Source of the DNA: Manis javanica
Lineage: Eukaryota; Chordata; Mammalia; Pholidota; Manidae
DNA: 64,000 bases
Assembly: GCF_040802235.1 (NCBI RefSeq)
Contig: NC_133158.1
Coordinates: forward strand, 166,133,401 to 166,197,400
Reading direction: 5' to 3'
In this document: positions 12,940-23,054 of the stretch, one piece after another
Numbering within the stretch: the first letter of the stretch is position 1
How the letters are laid out: each line of letters starts with the position of its first letter
Made by a program: the position numbers and the translations under genes
The notes under the pieces: model-generated
Seen by the model: only the letters and a program-made list of their open reading frames with translations
What the model was told of the DNA's origin: nothing
Databases searched by the model: none

Positions 12940-13085
12940 AATTTCTGCTTAGCGCCAACTAGTCCGCAAGCTCCATGAGGGCGGGGACCTGTCTGGCTGT
13001 TCTTCCTACACTCTATCCCCAACACCTGGTACAGCTCCTAGCATGCAGTATTTATATATTCATAAATGAATGAATATATTTCTAG
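12940..13085 (+). repeat. L2 LINE 3' end
   Basis: 'gcaagctccatgagggcggg', then ACACTCTATCCCCAACACCTGG and a terminal 'ataaatgaatgaat' form the classic L2 3' terminus. Confidence 0.85.
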
Positions 13086-13619
13086 AAATAGGAAAATTCC
13101 AATAAAAGAGACAACCCAGTTCTTTTACTCAGGGGACTTTCTATCCAAGCAATATCAAGAGTTTTTTTTTAATGGTTAACAGTGACAACACAACTTTTAG
13201 CAGATTTAAAGTGGACGTCAGCCATGCTGACATAAAGAAAAATAAATTTCATAAATTCTCTTGTGAAACTCAGTTTAATCAGTCATTTTCAGGGTTACTA
13301 CAGGATTATTTCTAATTCGACTGGTGCCCTTGTCTGGTTAAGGGCATGAAGATGGATGAGTTAGTGATGTATCCAGGGCTCTATCTCCAAATGGTCTTGC
13401 ATGAATTAATCATTAGACAACACACAGGGCCCCACCCATACTTTCTTTCCATTTCCCAAATTATGTTTCACAAATCCCCTAATAATTTCTCTTCCAAAAA
13501 TTCTATTAAAGAGATAACACTATGATATGAATAGGATTTTTTTTCCATTTTCAATTCTGATTGTTGTTAGTGTAAAGGAAAGCTGTTGATTTTCAATATT
13601 ATTGATTTTTGACATCTAG
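13086..13619. other. Intergenic, nothing recognised
   Basis: AT-rich DNA without recognised genes or repeats. Confidence 0.4.
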
Positions 13620-14005
13620 CCATTTTTTTTTATTGAAGTATAGTTGATATACAATATTATATTGGTTTCAAGTATACAACACAGTGGTTTAACAGTTAGC
13701 TATATTATTAAATGCTTTCCCTTAGTTCAGTTACTACCTGTCAACATAGGAAAATGGTATGGAATCATTGACTATATTCTCTATGCTGTACTTTTACCCC
13801 CATGAGCAACTTATGTTATGATGGAGATTTTGCGCCTCTTTATCCCCTTCACCTATTTCACCCAACAGCCCCAACCCCTCCCCCATGGGAGCCACCAGTC
13901 ACTTCTCAGTGTCTGTGAGTCTACTGCTGTTCTGCTTATTTTGTTTTTAGAGCCCACATATAAATGAAATCGTATGGTATTTGTCTTTTTCCACCTTCTA
14001 GCCAT
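13620..14005 (-). mobile_element. LINE-1 3' UTR and end of ORF2, intermediate age
   Basis: It begins with a poly-T followed by 'attgaagtatagttgatata' and continues through CACTTCTCAGTGTCTGTGAGTC and 'cacatataaatgaaatcgta'. This is the reverse complement of a eutherian L1 3' end. It is 5'-truncated. It belongs to a different, older subfamily than the L1s at 39666 and 60785. Confidence 0.85.
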
Positions 14006-14040
14006 TTTTTCAAATTCTTTTACTCTAGTATCTTTTTATT

Positions 14041-14126
14041 GTTGAATCTCTTACGTCTTCTAATTATACTCTATCATTTTGTTGTTGAATCTCTTAGGTC
14101 TTCTAATTATACTCTATCATTTGCTA
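14041..14126. repeat. 43-bp tandem duplication
   Basis: Two adjacent 43-bp units start at 14041 and 14084, both with 'gttgaatctctta' then a TCTTCTAATTATACTCTATCATTT core. They differ at one internal base (TTACG versus TTAGG) and at the unit junction. It is a simple local duplication beside an L1 fragment. Confidence 0.9.
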
Positions 14127-14638
14127 TCATTCTTTTAATGCACTGCTAGATTTACTTTGCTAATGTTTTACTTAGACTTCTTCATAAGGGAAATTGTTCT
14201 ACTTTTTGCATTGTGTATTTTGTAGTAGGTTTTGGTATTAAAGATATGGTAAAATCATGCAGTGTACTGAAGTACTTTCAGTCTTTCTCCATGGTCTGGA
14301 GTCCTTTGAGAAGCATGGGAATATCATATAGTACTTATTCCAGAACTGTTAATATTTTAAGACATTAGGAAATGTGTCAACATAATCTAGAATATTACCA
14401 TATTAAAGGTTGAAAGGTATGTGATTATGGCAAACGATTTTTAAAAATTGATAAAGCAGGTTTTCTAATAATTCCAAATATAATAGGAACAGAAGGAAAC
14501 TACCTAAACCAGCTAAAGACTGTGAATTACAATTGGCAACATCATATTACTGAGTGAAAAATGAAAGCTATCACTACTAAAATCAGGGACAATGCTGGGA
14601 TGTCCACATTTGCTACTATTCAGTGTTTTTTCTTTGGT

Positions 14639-14672
14639 ATTTTTTTTATTGAAGTATAGTTGATATACACAT
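14639..14672 (-). mobile_element. Minimal L1 3'-end insertion
   Basis: Only poly-T plus 'attgaagtatagttgatata' is present, the extreme 3' end of the L1 subfamily also seen at 13620. The left flank TATTCAGTGTTTTTT and right flank TATTCAATATTTTTT look like a slightly diverged target-site duplication. That suggests a genuine, extremely 5'-truncated insertion. Confidence 0.65.
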
Positions 14673-15009
14673 TATTCAATATTTTTTAAAAGTTTTAACT
14701 AATAAGATTCTTTCTCCATAAATTTAACAGGTAATATAATTAATGAAAAAGAGGATAAACTTTTTTACAGCCATGTGACTGTATACCTAGAAAATGTAAG
14801 ACAATTAGAAAGCAATTCGAATGATTAGGGATTTTTAACTCAATTGCTGACTATTAGATAAATAAGCCCAAATCATTAATTTCTTTTGTATTAGCAATTG
14901 CCTGTTAGGTGTGGGAAAAAAATATCCCATTCACAATAGTAACAAAAATTATAAAATAACTTAGAACAGATTCAATGATAAAGGTACAAGAATTACATTT
15001 TTAAAAACT

Positions 15010-15175
15010 CAAATCTCAATTTTGTATTTTAGTAGCTGTGTAAACTTGGCTGTTTCTTTAAATTTGCTAATCCTTAATTTTCTTATCTATGTAAGTGTAT
15101 AAAGTGCTTACAGAGCACCTGGCATATAAAAATATCTCAGTAAATGCTACCTCTTGTTACTCCTATTATAATTGT
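15010..15175 (+). repeat. MIR-type SINE
   Basis: 'agctgtgtaaacttggctgt', then an AATTTTCTTATCTATG segment and 'gagcacctggcatataaaaa', are in correct MIR order. The element sits inside the old L1. Confidence 0.75.
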
Positions 15176-15780
15176 TTCTCACATTATGTGATAATAAATC
15201 CCTGATTAAAGAGCTGAAATTAAAACATAAAACAATAAAAAACAGAAGGAAATACAAAAATATTTGTATAATCTCAGTTTGGGGGAGACTTAGCCTGGAG
15301 CAGAACAGGAAACCCAGCAGCTGTAAAATAAAAATCTGATGAGTTAAACAACATAAAAATTAGAAACTTTTGCCTAGCAAATGATAGTAATCAAAGCCAA
15401 TATAGGATAGACAAGAAATTAATATCTTTAAAATACAAAGAACTACAATTTGATAAAATAGAAAAAGAAAAATGGGCAAAGGCTATGAATAATCAGTTCA
15501 CAAATAAAGACCTTCATATAGCTGACAAATGTATCCAAGGATGTGCTACTATACTAGGTTAGGAAATGCAAATTACAATAGTAGTAGCTGTCTTTTTAAA
15601 AATCCACTGGACTGACAACAATTCATAAAGTTATTGATTTATAGGACTGAATAACATACAGCTCTGGCTGGACAATAAAGTAATAGGTGATTCTTAGAAT
15701 TGCTAAGCAAAATGCATCTGCTACAGTTCTTAAAAAAGTTAAATCAGTTGGTTAATCAATTAAAATTAAACATGGACAGA

Positions 15781-16079
15781 CCTTAGATCCAGCAATCCCA
15801 GTTTTCAAAGTCTGGCCTAAAGAAATACAAGTGCCCAATAATTAAAGGACAGGTGTATAAGGAAATTTGTTCACCGTTTATTTGTAGACCAACCCTGCCA
15901 AAAAACCAAAAACCAAAAACAAACCCTGAAGATAATCTAAAGAATTCTTTAATAATAAAATTGACCTGGAGTAACAAAAGCAAGTTCCTGAATAATGACA
16001 TAATAACTTACATTTATTGAGTACTTACCATGTGCTAAGCCATTTAAACGCCTTATCTTGATTAAACATTGTTGCCAGG
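15781..16079. other. Old L1 remnant and unassigned AT-rich DNA
   Basis: 'ccagcaatcccagttttcaa' at the left is L1-like (ORF2 3' region). The remainder, including a CCAAAAACCAAAAACAAACC simple stretch, is unassigned. Confidence 0.45.
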
Positions 16080-16230
16080 GTTCTGTCTCCTTATAAGCTT
16101 ACTACTATTGTAATTTGCATTTCCTGTCCTAGTGTAGTTGAGCATCTTTTTATACATTTACCAGCTATATGAAGGCCTTCATGTGTGAACTGAGCATTCA
16201 TATCCTTTGCCCATATTTCTTTTTCTTATC
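16080..16230 (-). mobile_element. Old LINE-1 ORF2 fragment
   Basis: 'aatttgcatttcctgtccta' followed by GAGCATCTTTTTATAC and 'catatcctttgcccatattt' is the antisense of the L1 ORF2 C-terminal coding region. Confidence 0.75.
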
Positions 16231-17075
16231 AGTTCTCCCTCACCCTCCTTCCTGGTGTTTGGTGCATTTTGACTCTCCGCACTCTGTTTTATTGGACTTG
16301 TCTTCCAGAAATGATTGTCCATTGCTGATTTCCAACCCTGTTATCTTTGCTGTTTTAATTTTATTTCCCCTTGCCTCTTTAAAAATTATCTATAAAGTGA
16401 TGGCCTTTAGAACAACAGGAGGAAAATGTGAATGTTTGGTCTACTCTCTTGAAACAGAAGCCTTTAATTTCATGTTATTAAAGAAGAAATAGAGGAAAAA
16501 CTGCTGTACATGCATGTACTGATATATGTAGACTTGTATGAGTCCAAAGGAAAGTATAAAGGGTACACATGAGAGTTAACATTTATTTTATTTGACACCT
16601 ATACAATCTATTTTCCTTGAGTGGAAGGCTCTAATAATTTTGTAAATAATATTATTTCACATTAAAACTGTGGATATGACCAGAGTCAAGGTACCGTCTC
16701 TGTTAACCATCATATTATTTGTCACTGTTGAATTACTTACTCACAAAGAAGGCAAAATCCTATAACAGCCAAAACAAATAATCTTAATTAAGGCCCCCAA
16801 GTCAAAGAAAGACTTTTAAAAGCCCAACAGCTGGGATTAACTCACATTGTTTCAGAATTTAAGAGCACCATTCCTCAGATTTGTATTTTAAATCCAAAGG
16901 ACGTTTATAGATGAATAGTTATAGGTAAAAGGAAATTACATTTAAGAACACCTTGTGACATGATCTGAGATTGTAAGGAGATTTTTTTAAAACTACCTTA
17001 GACTTCTTAACATATATACATTCGTAAAATTATTTTCTTTGCTTGTTCGCTGGTCAGAGTGGAGTACGCCTCATT
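16231..17075. other. Intergenic, nothing recognised
   Basis: No repeat or gene was recognised. The 107-codon frame at 16169-16492 starts inside the L1 fragment and has no protein resemblance. Confidence 0.4.
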
Positions 17076-17092
17076 AAAAGTCAACGGAACAG
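17076..17092. repeat. Left target-site duplication of the AP3S1 retrocopy
   Basis: AAAAGTCAACGGAACAG, preceded by TT, so the nick site reads TT/AAAA, the classic L1 endonuclease target. It pairs with 18341-18357 at 16 of 17 bases. Confidence 0.9.
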
Positions 17093-18340
17093 ACGGGCGG
17101 GTGGGGAAGGATCGCCGGCGAGATCGCAGGCGAGGCTCGCGCGCCCGCCCCCGCGCTGGCCCCCAGCGCCCACCAGGTTGTCCCGGCTCAGCCGTGTCAA
17201 GGCGATCCTCATCTTCCACAACCACGGGAAGCCGCGGCTCTCCAAGTTCTACCAGCCGTGCAGTGGAAGATACACAACAGCAAATCATCAGGGAGACATT
17301 CCGTTTGGTATCTAAGAGAGATGAAAATATTTGTGATTTCCTAGAAGGAGGATTATTAATAGGATCAACAACAAACTAATACATAAACATTATGCAACAC
17401 TATATTGTCTTTTGTGTGGATTCTTTAGAAAGTGAACTTGGCATTTTAGATCTAATTCAAGTATTTGTGGAAACATAGGCAAGTGTTTTGAAAATGTCTG
17501 TGAACTGGATTTAATTTTTCATGTAGACAAGGTTCATAATATTCTTGCAGAAATGGTGATGGGGGGAATGGTGTTGGAGACCAACATGAATGAGATTGTT
17601 ACACAAATTGACACACAAAATAAACTGGAGAAATCTGAGGCTGACTTAGTGGGAGCTCCAGCCCATGCTGTATCAGCTATAAAGAATATGCATCTTCCTG
17701 AGATCTCAAGAAATATTAACATTGGTGACATCAGTATAAAAGTGCCAAACCTGCCCTCTTTTAAATAACAAATTAAAAAGGCCATTCCCAGATAAAATCC
17801 AGGGAAAATAGTCATCTAAGTTTACTATGCAGTTGTTTACCAAAAATAGAGGAAGAGAGTCTTAACTTTTGCTCTTGGGTTTAAGTCAAGGTACTGTCAG
17901 AAGTTGTGTAAAATTAATGTGGAAGTTCAGTGTTGCTTTTCTTGCTCAGTGACTTTAAAGAAATAGTGTGATTTTCTTTCTTTTTTAAACTGCATTCCTG
18001 TGCTCACCTAAGGCATGCCTCTCTATATTGGCTACTGAAGTGTTTCAAAAAGTGTTTGAGACATTTCTTTAAATTATTTACAACCCAAAATGTTGGTGTT
18101 TTGTATGGATCCACAAGTGCAGCATTCCTTAATTCTTTGTTATTTGTCAGAATTGTTATTTAAGGAACCAAGTATGTATTGCATGAAAACATGACATTTT
18201 TCTCTTAGTTTAAACTCCAAGATAACTGGACTTCTAAAACATCTTTCTGTTTGCCTGATACCTACTTTAGCAATAATTTTTTTACAACCCTCTGACTCAA
18301 CAAAGTAAATAAAAGTATATTTTATCACTGTCAAAAAAGA
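17093..18340 (+). pseudogene. AP3S1P: Processed pseudogene of AP3S1 (AP-3 adaptor sigma subunit)
   Basis: This is an intronless, disabled copy of the mRNA for the small sigma subunit of the AP-3 adaptor complex, which sorts cargo into lysosome-related organelles. A GC-rich 5' UTR starts at 17093. The initiator region at about 17194 is damaged (ATG lost plus an indel). ILIFHNHGKPRLSKFYQP follows, then a one-base insertion before EDTQQQIIRETF, a stop after the GGLLIGS stretch, further stops, and a readable end from MVMGGMVLETNMNEIV to VPNLPSFK with TAA at 17766-17768. The 3' UTR contains AATAAA at 18308-18313, about 20 bases before a short A-rich tail (18333-18340). Flanking 17-bp target duplications show L1-mediated insertion. 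The C-terminal residues favour AP3S1 over AP3S2, from memory of the families. Confidence 0.93.
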
Positions 18341-18357
18341 AAAAGTCAATGGAACAG
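18341..18357. repeat. Right target-site duplication of the AP3S1 retrocopy
   Basis: AAAAGTCAATGGAACAG follows the A-rich tail. It differs from the left copy at one position (T for C). Confidence 0.9.
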
Positions 18358-18805
18358 CATGCTCCATTATCAGTGCACTAAACCACAGGATTAACGAATA
18401 TTCTAGCAAAAGCAATCACATTAATGTCCCTGCGGAGCTGTGGTCTAAAACAATAAACTTAACCATAATGATTTAGTATCCATTAATCAAATAACTTAAT
18501 TCCCCCATCTACTGTTTCTAGTATATTTAAAATCCCCTCGTAATAAAAAGGAGGAAAAGGGGGAAATATTTTATTTAAACCAGATAAGTTTGGAAAAAGA
18601 ATAAACCCAGAGGAATGTAAACAATTTGCATTATTTGGCAACTCATGATTCTGGCAAAATCATATGCAGAGTTAATCAGCTGGATTGACTCTACTGGTAA
18701 CCACATTCTGTAGTTGGAGGGGATAGCAGGGATTTAGAACCAAAATGATTGCCTGGAAAGACCATCAGGGGCAGGAGACAAATGGCAGTGAGGGGAATTT
18801 TTTTT
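18358..18805. other. Intergenic, nothing recognised
   Basis: No gene or repeat was recognised. Confidence 0.4.
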
Positions 18806-18990
18806 CCATTCATTCACCAAACATAATTAAGTACCTCCTTTTTACCATTGTTAGGTGCTTTTCAAAAATGATCTTATTTAATCCTCTCACTAAGCCTTAC
18901 AAATGAAGAACTCAGACGAGAAGGAGAGACAGGAACTGGAACCAAGTAACTCAGCCAGTAAATGGGAGAGCAGTTTCCCAGAGTGATCAG
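18806..18990 (-). repeat. MIR-type SINE fossil
   Basis: 'ttaagtacctcctttttacc', then TCTTATTTAATCCTCTCAC and 'aactcagccagtaaatggga', match a reverse-oriented MIR in order. Confidence 0.65.
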
Positions 18991-19029
18991 ACAAAGCCAG
19001 GACTCTTCTCTTCTATCACATTGTGTGTG

Positions 19030-19545
19030 GACTATTGTCTACACCTGAAAGTATTTGTTTACTCTCCATATTCCTTCCTAGAGAGTAAGCTTCTTGAGGG
19101 CAGAAGCTGTATCACCCTTCTGGATCCTTCGTTGGATCCATATTTTAGGGATTCCTCTGTTGGAATCAGGGCACTTCCTGTTCTGTTTATTTCCCATTTG
19201 GTGCAACCTGCTAAGAATTTATTCCTTTCACTTCAGCCAGGCCTCTGGTCCCCTTTCTTGCATTCTTTGATGCCTTTCCCTCAAAACCATTTTCCATGCA
19301 GTAGCCAAAGTGATCTTTTATAGTGGGTCACATCATTCTGATCTTAGAATAAAATCCAAAACCTCACCAATGGCCTCTGCGGCCCCATTATGAGCTTTGC
19401 CCACATCCGTCCTGAGCTCTCCAGCCTCACTCCTGCACCCTGCTACTCTGACTCTTCTCCCCTTTTCCTGTTACTCTAAGCTTGGCTCCACTTCAGAGCC
19501 TTTGCATAGTTATTTCCTTTTCTCTGTTTTCTTAAATTCTTCTTG
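19030..19545 (+). repeat. L2 LINE fragments
   Basis: The stretch contains 'cttgagggcagaagctgtat' and then the L2 coding-end region: GTGATCTTTTATAGTGGGTCACATC, 'taaaatccaaaacctcacca' and 'cttcagagcctttgcatagt'. The order suggests two adjacent or rearranged L2 pieces. Confidence 0.7.
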
Positions 19546-19569
19546 AGAAATACATGCACGAGGCAGTAC

Positions 19570-20570
19570 CTATAAGGATGTTTGTTTCAGCATCGGTTTG
19601 TAATATAACAATTGAAAACAAGCTAACATCCCACATGTCTTGCCAATGGGTTTCAGCCCCGGGCAAGTTTGCTATGGATTCAATGTGACCAAAGAAACTG
19701 GTTACACCCAAGTTTATTTCCAGGTGGCAGGTCAGTCACTAAAATCCCAATCACTCAGAGTGAGTCTGCAGGCAGCAAGCCAGTCTCTGCCTCTGGGCCT
19801 CTCTGTCCACACAGCCGTCCCACACAGCCATCCTCTGGGCCTCTGTCCTCAGCGCTGCCACCACTCCAGCCTCTCTGCTCTGCTCTCCTGCAGCCTTGCA
19901 GCCATGCCACTCTGTCACCCAGAGCACTGGGTGGAGCTCTTTATATAGAGTCAACAGCCATGTATTGCCCATAGGTGTGCAGTGAGCTAGTCAAACAGGG
20001 CCAGGTGAGAATCCTGGCCACAGGAACTCTCATTTTATCCACACCACATTAGTAGGAGGGGCCTATGCACTATGCTGCATATCCTCTGTGCATCAGAATA
20101 TTGCACAACAGTTAAAAACATTAAGATTTGCACTGATAGGAGAACAAATTAGCACAGCACACCCATGGGAGACAATTCAGCAATATCTATCAAAATTAGC
20201 AATTCACGTACTGTTCAGTATGCAATTTCCCTTTTGGGAATTCATCCTTCAGGCATATTTCCACACATGGAAAGAGACAGGTAGATAGTTCTTGTAGCAC
20301 TGATTTAAACAGGAAACACTGAAAATGACCCAAGACTCCACAAACAGGAGCCTGGTTAAGTTATGGTATAGCCATTCAAAGGAACGGTAAGTACCTCGGC
20401 ACGGAAAAAAAAATGAAGATGGTTTTTATGTACTGATGTCTCCAGATAGGGAGAGGCATTTCAGGGTGCAGAACCGTCTATAAGATATGCATAAAATGTG
20501 GATAAAATGAGAGGGAAATAACCTATATTCGTATTTGCTTGAAATGTACGAAGAACAACTAGCTGTAATA
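19570..20570 (+). mobile_element. Old LINE-1 3' part split by an LTR
   Basis: The left piece (to 19635) reads like the L1 segment 'tttgtaatagcaaaaattgg', here as 'tttgtaatataacaattgaa'. The right piece (from 20049) continues with 'aacagttaaaaacattaaga' and 'tctccagatagggagaggca'-type 3' UTR sequence. Both are in sense orientation, so they are one element broken by the solo LTR at 19636-20043. Confidence 0.65.
19636..20043 (-). mobile_element. Solo endogenous-retrovirus LTR (408 bp)
   Basis: The element begins TG and ends CA and is flanked by identical 5-bp copies CCACA (19631-19635 and 20044-20048). Read on the minus strand it has the layout of a retroviral LTR: a TATA-like CTATATAAAG near 19937-19946 and, downstream, an AATAAA signal (complement of 19713-19718). 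No second LTR or internal region is adjacent, so it is a solo LTR left by LTR-LTR recombination. It lies inside an older L1. It shares no obvious sequence with the LTRs at 22167 and 24516, so it is a different family, unnamed here. Confidence 0.82.
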
Positions 20571-21294
20571 ACTTATGAAACTGCTGTGGGTGTGGTGTAG
20601 ATGAGAGAAGAATGGGGAGGCAAACTTGTGACTGTACATCTTGTACTTTTTGTATTTATGTGAATATATTATACACCAGCCCCATATACACACAGGAGGA
20701 AGAGGTGGAGCTACATATTCTGACATGAAAAGGTCTGCAAGACGTTTTATCAAGAAAAACAAGCACTTTGCAGGACAACATGCACACACACATCTGGGTT
20801 TAGAAACACAAGGGAGGGGTGGTTGGGAAGAGGGTCCAGAGGGGCCTGAGATTAGGGGATCGGCTGGCCCTGGGGTACTTCCGCTTTAGCTGTATGGTTC
20901 AATTTTTTTTTCAAGAAAAATGTAGTATGTATTACTTGTTAATTAATTATAAATAAAGGACGGAAAAAGATTTCTGGGGTGTAGTAGTGCTGAGTGAAGA
21001 CAAGATGAAGGGCAGGTTCTGGAAGTAGGTGACTAAAATGTAGTCTAGGTGAGGTTGGAGTTGAGAAAGTACCAGAAATGTTCAGCCAGCTATTGGAAAG
21101 CCTGTGTGAGGCTGGGAACTGGAGTGAGGAACCATGGGGCAGCTGCGAAGGCTCTGAAGAAGGAGGAAGAACCTCTAAAAGTCTTCATCGGGAGAGGCAG
21201 CTCCATGACTTCCAGGAGGCCATGGCTGGAGTTTCTAGAGCTGAATGACAGAGGAATCTAGGGAGAGAGGGTTTTATCTGATGGTGGGCAGGTC
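20571..21294. other. Intergenic, nothing recognised
   Basis: No gene or named repeat was identified. The rightmost third (about 21000-21260) has the purine-rich composition of a diverged repeat but could not be assigned. Confidence 0.4.
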
Positions 21295-21420
21295 TAGGCC
21301 TGTGCTGACTAGTAGAGTGGCCACTGGCCATGTGTGGCTGCAGAGCACTTGAAACGTGGCTGGTGCCATGGAGGAAATGATTCTTTCATTTTATTTTAAT
21401 TAATTTAAATTTAACTTGCC
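21295..21420. mobile_element. DNA-transposon-like fossil, copy 1
   Basis: 'gtggccactggccatgtgtg', then GAGCACTTGAAACGTGGCTGG and 'tattttaattaatttaaatt' belong to a common mammalian nonautonomous element whose copies read 'tagccacatgtggctattga'. I cannot give the exact family name. Confidence 0.55.
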
Positions 21421-21664
21421 ACATTTGTATCATATTGAAGAGCATAGAAGTAGGCTGAAGCTTGTGTGAGGAACTGGTTTTGAGGGTTTGTGGTGTCAAA
21501 TGATAAGTGGTCTGCACTAGAAATGGCCAAGGGTGGTGCAGCGACCTTAGGAGAGGGCCTGGACCCCACTGATGCAGAAGAAGAAAAAAATGCTCTGGGA
21601 AAAGACTGAGTATATAAAAAGGCAAAGAGTGTTCATGTGAACAGGGATCTAACATTTTCATCAT

Positions 21665-22000
21665 TGCAGGAAGTTCTGTTGGGCAATGAGAAAAGCCCTC
21701 TCTCTAGCCACATGCTGCTCTTGAGCCCCTAAAATGTGGCTAATCCGAAATAAGATGTGCTGTGGGTGTAAATACACACTGGATTGCAGACTAAGTCAAA
21801 AAGAAGAATGTAAGATATTAATGATTTCTAATATTGATTACATGTTGAAATGATAATAGTTTGGATATACTGTGTTAAATAAAAATATTTAAAGTATTTA
21901 CAACTGCTTCTACTTTTTAAAACAATGTAGCTCATAGAGAGTTTTAAATTACTAGAGCTAAATATTTAGCTTTCATTATATTTCTATTGGACATAGTCGA
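21665..22000. mobile_element. DNA-transposon-like fossil, copy 2
   Basis: It is related to the piece at 21295: 'ctagccacatgctgctcttg', AAAATGTGGCTAATCCG, 'gattacatgttgaaatgata', and an AT-rich run. 'aagttctgttgggcaatg' near the left end and 'tttctattggacatag' near the right look like inverted-terminal regions of one element. It is separated from copy 1 by about 245 bp of unassigned sequence. Confidence 0.6.
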
Positions 22001-22161
22001 CCTAAAAAATGCAGCAAAAAGGTTGAGAGTAGGATGAGGGCAGAGCAGGGCTGAGGATTATGGGGATGAGAGGCATTTTGGAAGTAATGGCTTCACTTGG
22101 GTACATTTTGGTCGTGGATGGTGTCTGATCTTATCTCAGTTTGATGGGGAGGGCTGGGGTC

Positions 22162-22166
22162 CCAGG
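22162..22166. repeat. Left target-site duplication of the provirus
   Basis: CCAGG immediately precedes the 5' LTR and is repeated exactly at 24878-24882 after the 3' LTR. Confidence 0.88.
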
Positions 22167-22528
22167 TGTGGGGGCCCGGCCTATGGCCGAGGCTGAGCCC
22201 CACTCTAGCTGAACAACGCCGTAAAGATGGCACCCATTTCCTGCTCACCACCCTTTCCCCTCTTCCCTGTTGGGGATTGGCCCAGCAGACTTCCGTACCC
22301 GTGCACAGCTCGTGCTGCCCGCTTAGAGTGGCGCATGACACCTATCCGCTTAAAGGTCACGCATGATACTGTCCTGGACTGGTTGGGTGACTGAATATAA
22401 GGGAGCCCGCCGGGAGGGAGAAAAGCTTCCCGACAACTGCTGTAACCGCCGTGAGAGATTAGAGAATAAAGCCTAGAGAAGAATCAAGACCTTGGGCGTG
22501 TTGCTTCAGTCCCTGAAGGGTCGCTACA
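22167..22528 (+). repeat. 5' LTR of the provirus
   Basis: It begins TGTGGGGGCC and ends CTACA, giving the TG...CA ends. A TATA-like ATATAAG lies at 22395-22401 and AATAAA at 22465-22470, placing the U3/R/U5 layout in + orientation. It is 362 bp, the same length as the 3' copy. Confidence 0.93.
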
Positions 22529-22530
22529 AG

Positions 22531-22548
22531 TGGTGCCGAACCCCGGGA
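22531..22548 (+). other. Retroviral primer-binding site, tRNA-Phe type
   Basis: TGGTGCCGAACCCCGGGA starts two bases after the 5' LTR. It complements the 3' end expected of tRNA-Phe (TGGTGCCGAAACCCGGGA) at all but one of 18 positions. Class II elements mostly use tRNA-Lys, so the primer type is notable for this pol. Confidence 0.75.
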
Positions 22549-22827
22549 ATCGTTAAACCTCGTCGCGACCTGATCCGCTGACCCTGGCGCCTGCCGATGA
22601 AGTAGAGCTTGTAACTCTTCAGGAATGTCGCTGGACGCCGTTCGGTTGGCTGGCCAGACCGGGAGAGGGAATTGAGGAGGGTGAGTGGATCGGCGAGTAA
22701 ACTGAAAGTATACGTGGCAGGGCAGACGGCAGGCAGTTGCGGTGGGTGTTTATGTGTAGTGTGTGTGTCCTGTTAGTGTTTGTGACATTGTTTATTATAA
22801 TATATGGAATGAGGAGGCGCCAGTGAA
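22549..22827 (+). other. Provirus leader, gag absent
   Basis: This is untranslated leader. A possible splice donor, GAGGGTGAGTGG, lies near 22677-22688, suitable for a subgenomic env mRNA. It then has GT-rich sequence (GTGTAGTGTGTGTG). No gag matrix or capsid-like reading frame was found here. Confidence 0.55.
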
Positions 22828-22978
22828 GGTTCGCAGAGCGGCGACGAAATCAAAAGGTTCGCAGAGTGGCGACGAAATCAAAAGGTTCGCAGAGTGGCGA
22901 CGAAATCAAAAGGTTCGCTGAGTGGCGACGAAATCAAAAGGTTCGCAGAGTGGCGACGAAATCAAAAGGTTCGCGGAA
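22828..22978 (+). repeat. 28-bp tandem array in the provirus leader
   Basis: Five full 28-bp units start at 22828, 22856, 22884, 22912 and 22940, followed by a partial unit from 22968. The unit begins GGTTCGCAGAGTGGCGACGA and ends in ATCAAAA. Units 2, 3 and 5 are identical, and units 1 and 4 each carry one substitution. As 28 is not a multiple of 3, it is not coding in one frame. Confidence 0.95.
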
Positions 22979-23054
22979 TTAGCGATGTAGTCCATCTAAA
23001 TCATAACTAGGATACTTCCCCCTTTAGAGAGAGGATGGGGACGGAGGACCAGGA

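Larger units (their letters stand above)
14470..15780 (+). mobile_element. Old LINE-1 ORF2/3' part, interrupted twice
   Basis: Sense-strand L1M fragments include 'tatacctagaaaatgtaaga', then 'tcccattcacaatagtaaca' (an L1 ORF2 landmark), and after 15195 the downstream landmarks 'aaaatgggcaaaggctatga' and 'tcagttcacaaataaagacc'. A tiny younger L1 tail (14639-14672, minus) and a MIR (about 15010-15175) interrupt it. No usable open frame survives. Confidence 0.75.

Noticed and set aside
22828-22978. CRISPR-like appearance of the 28-bp repeats
   Set aside because: The units are directly adjacent with no spacers and lie in a mammalian provirus, so this is a tandem array.
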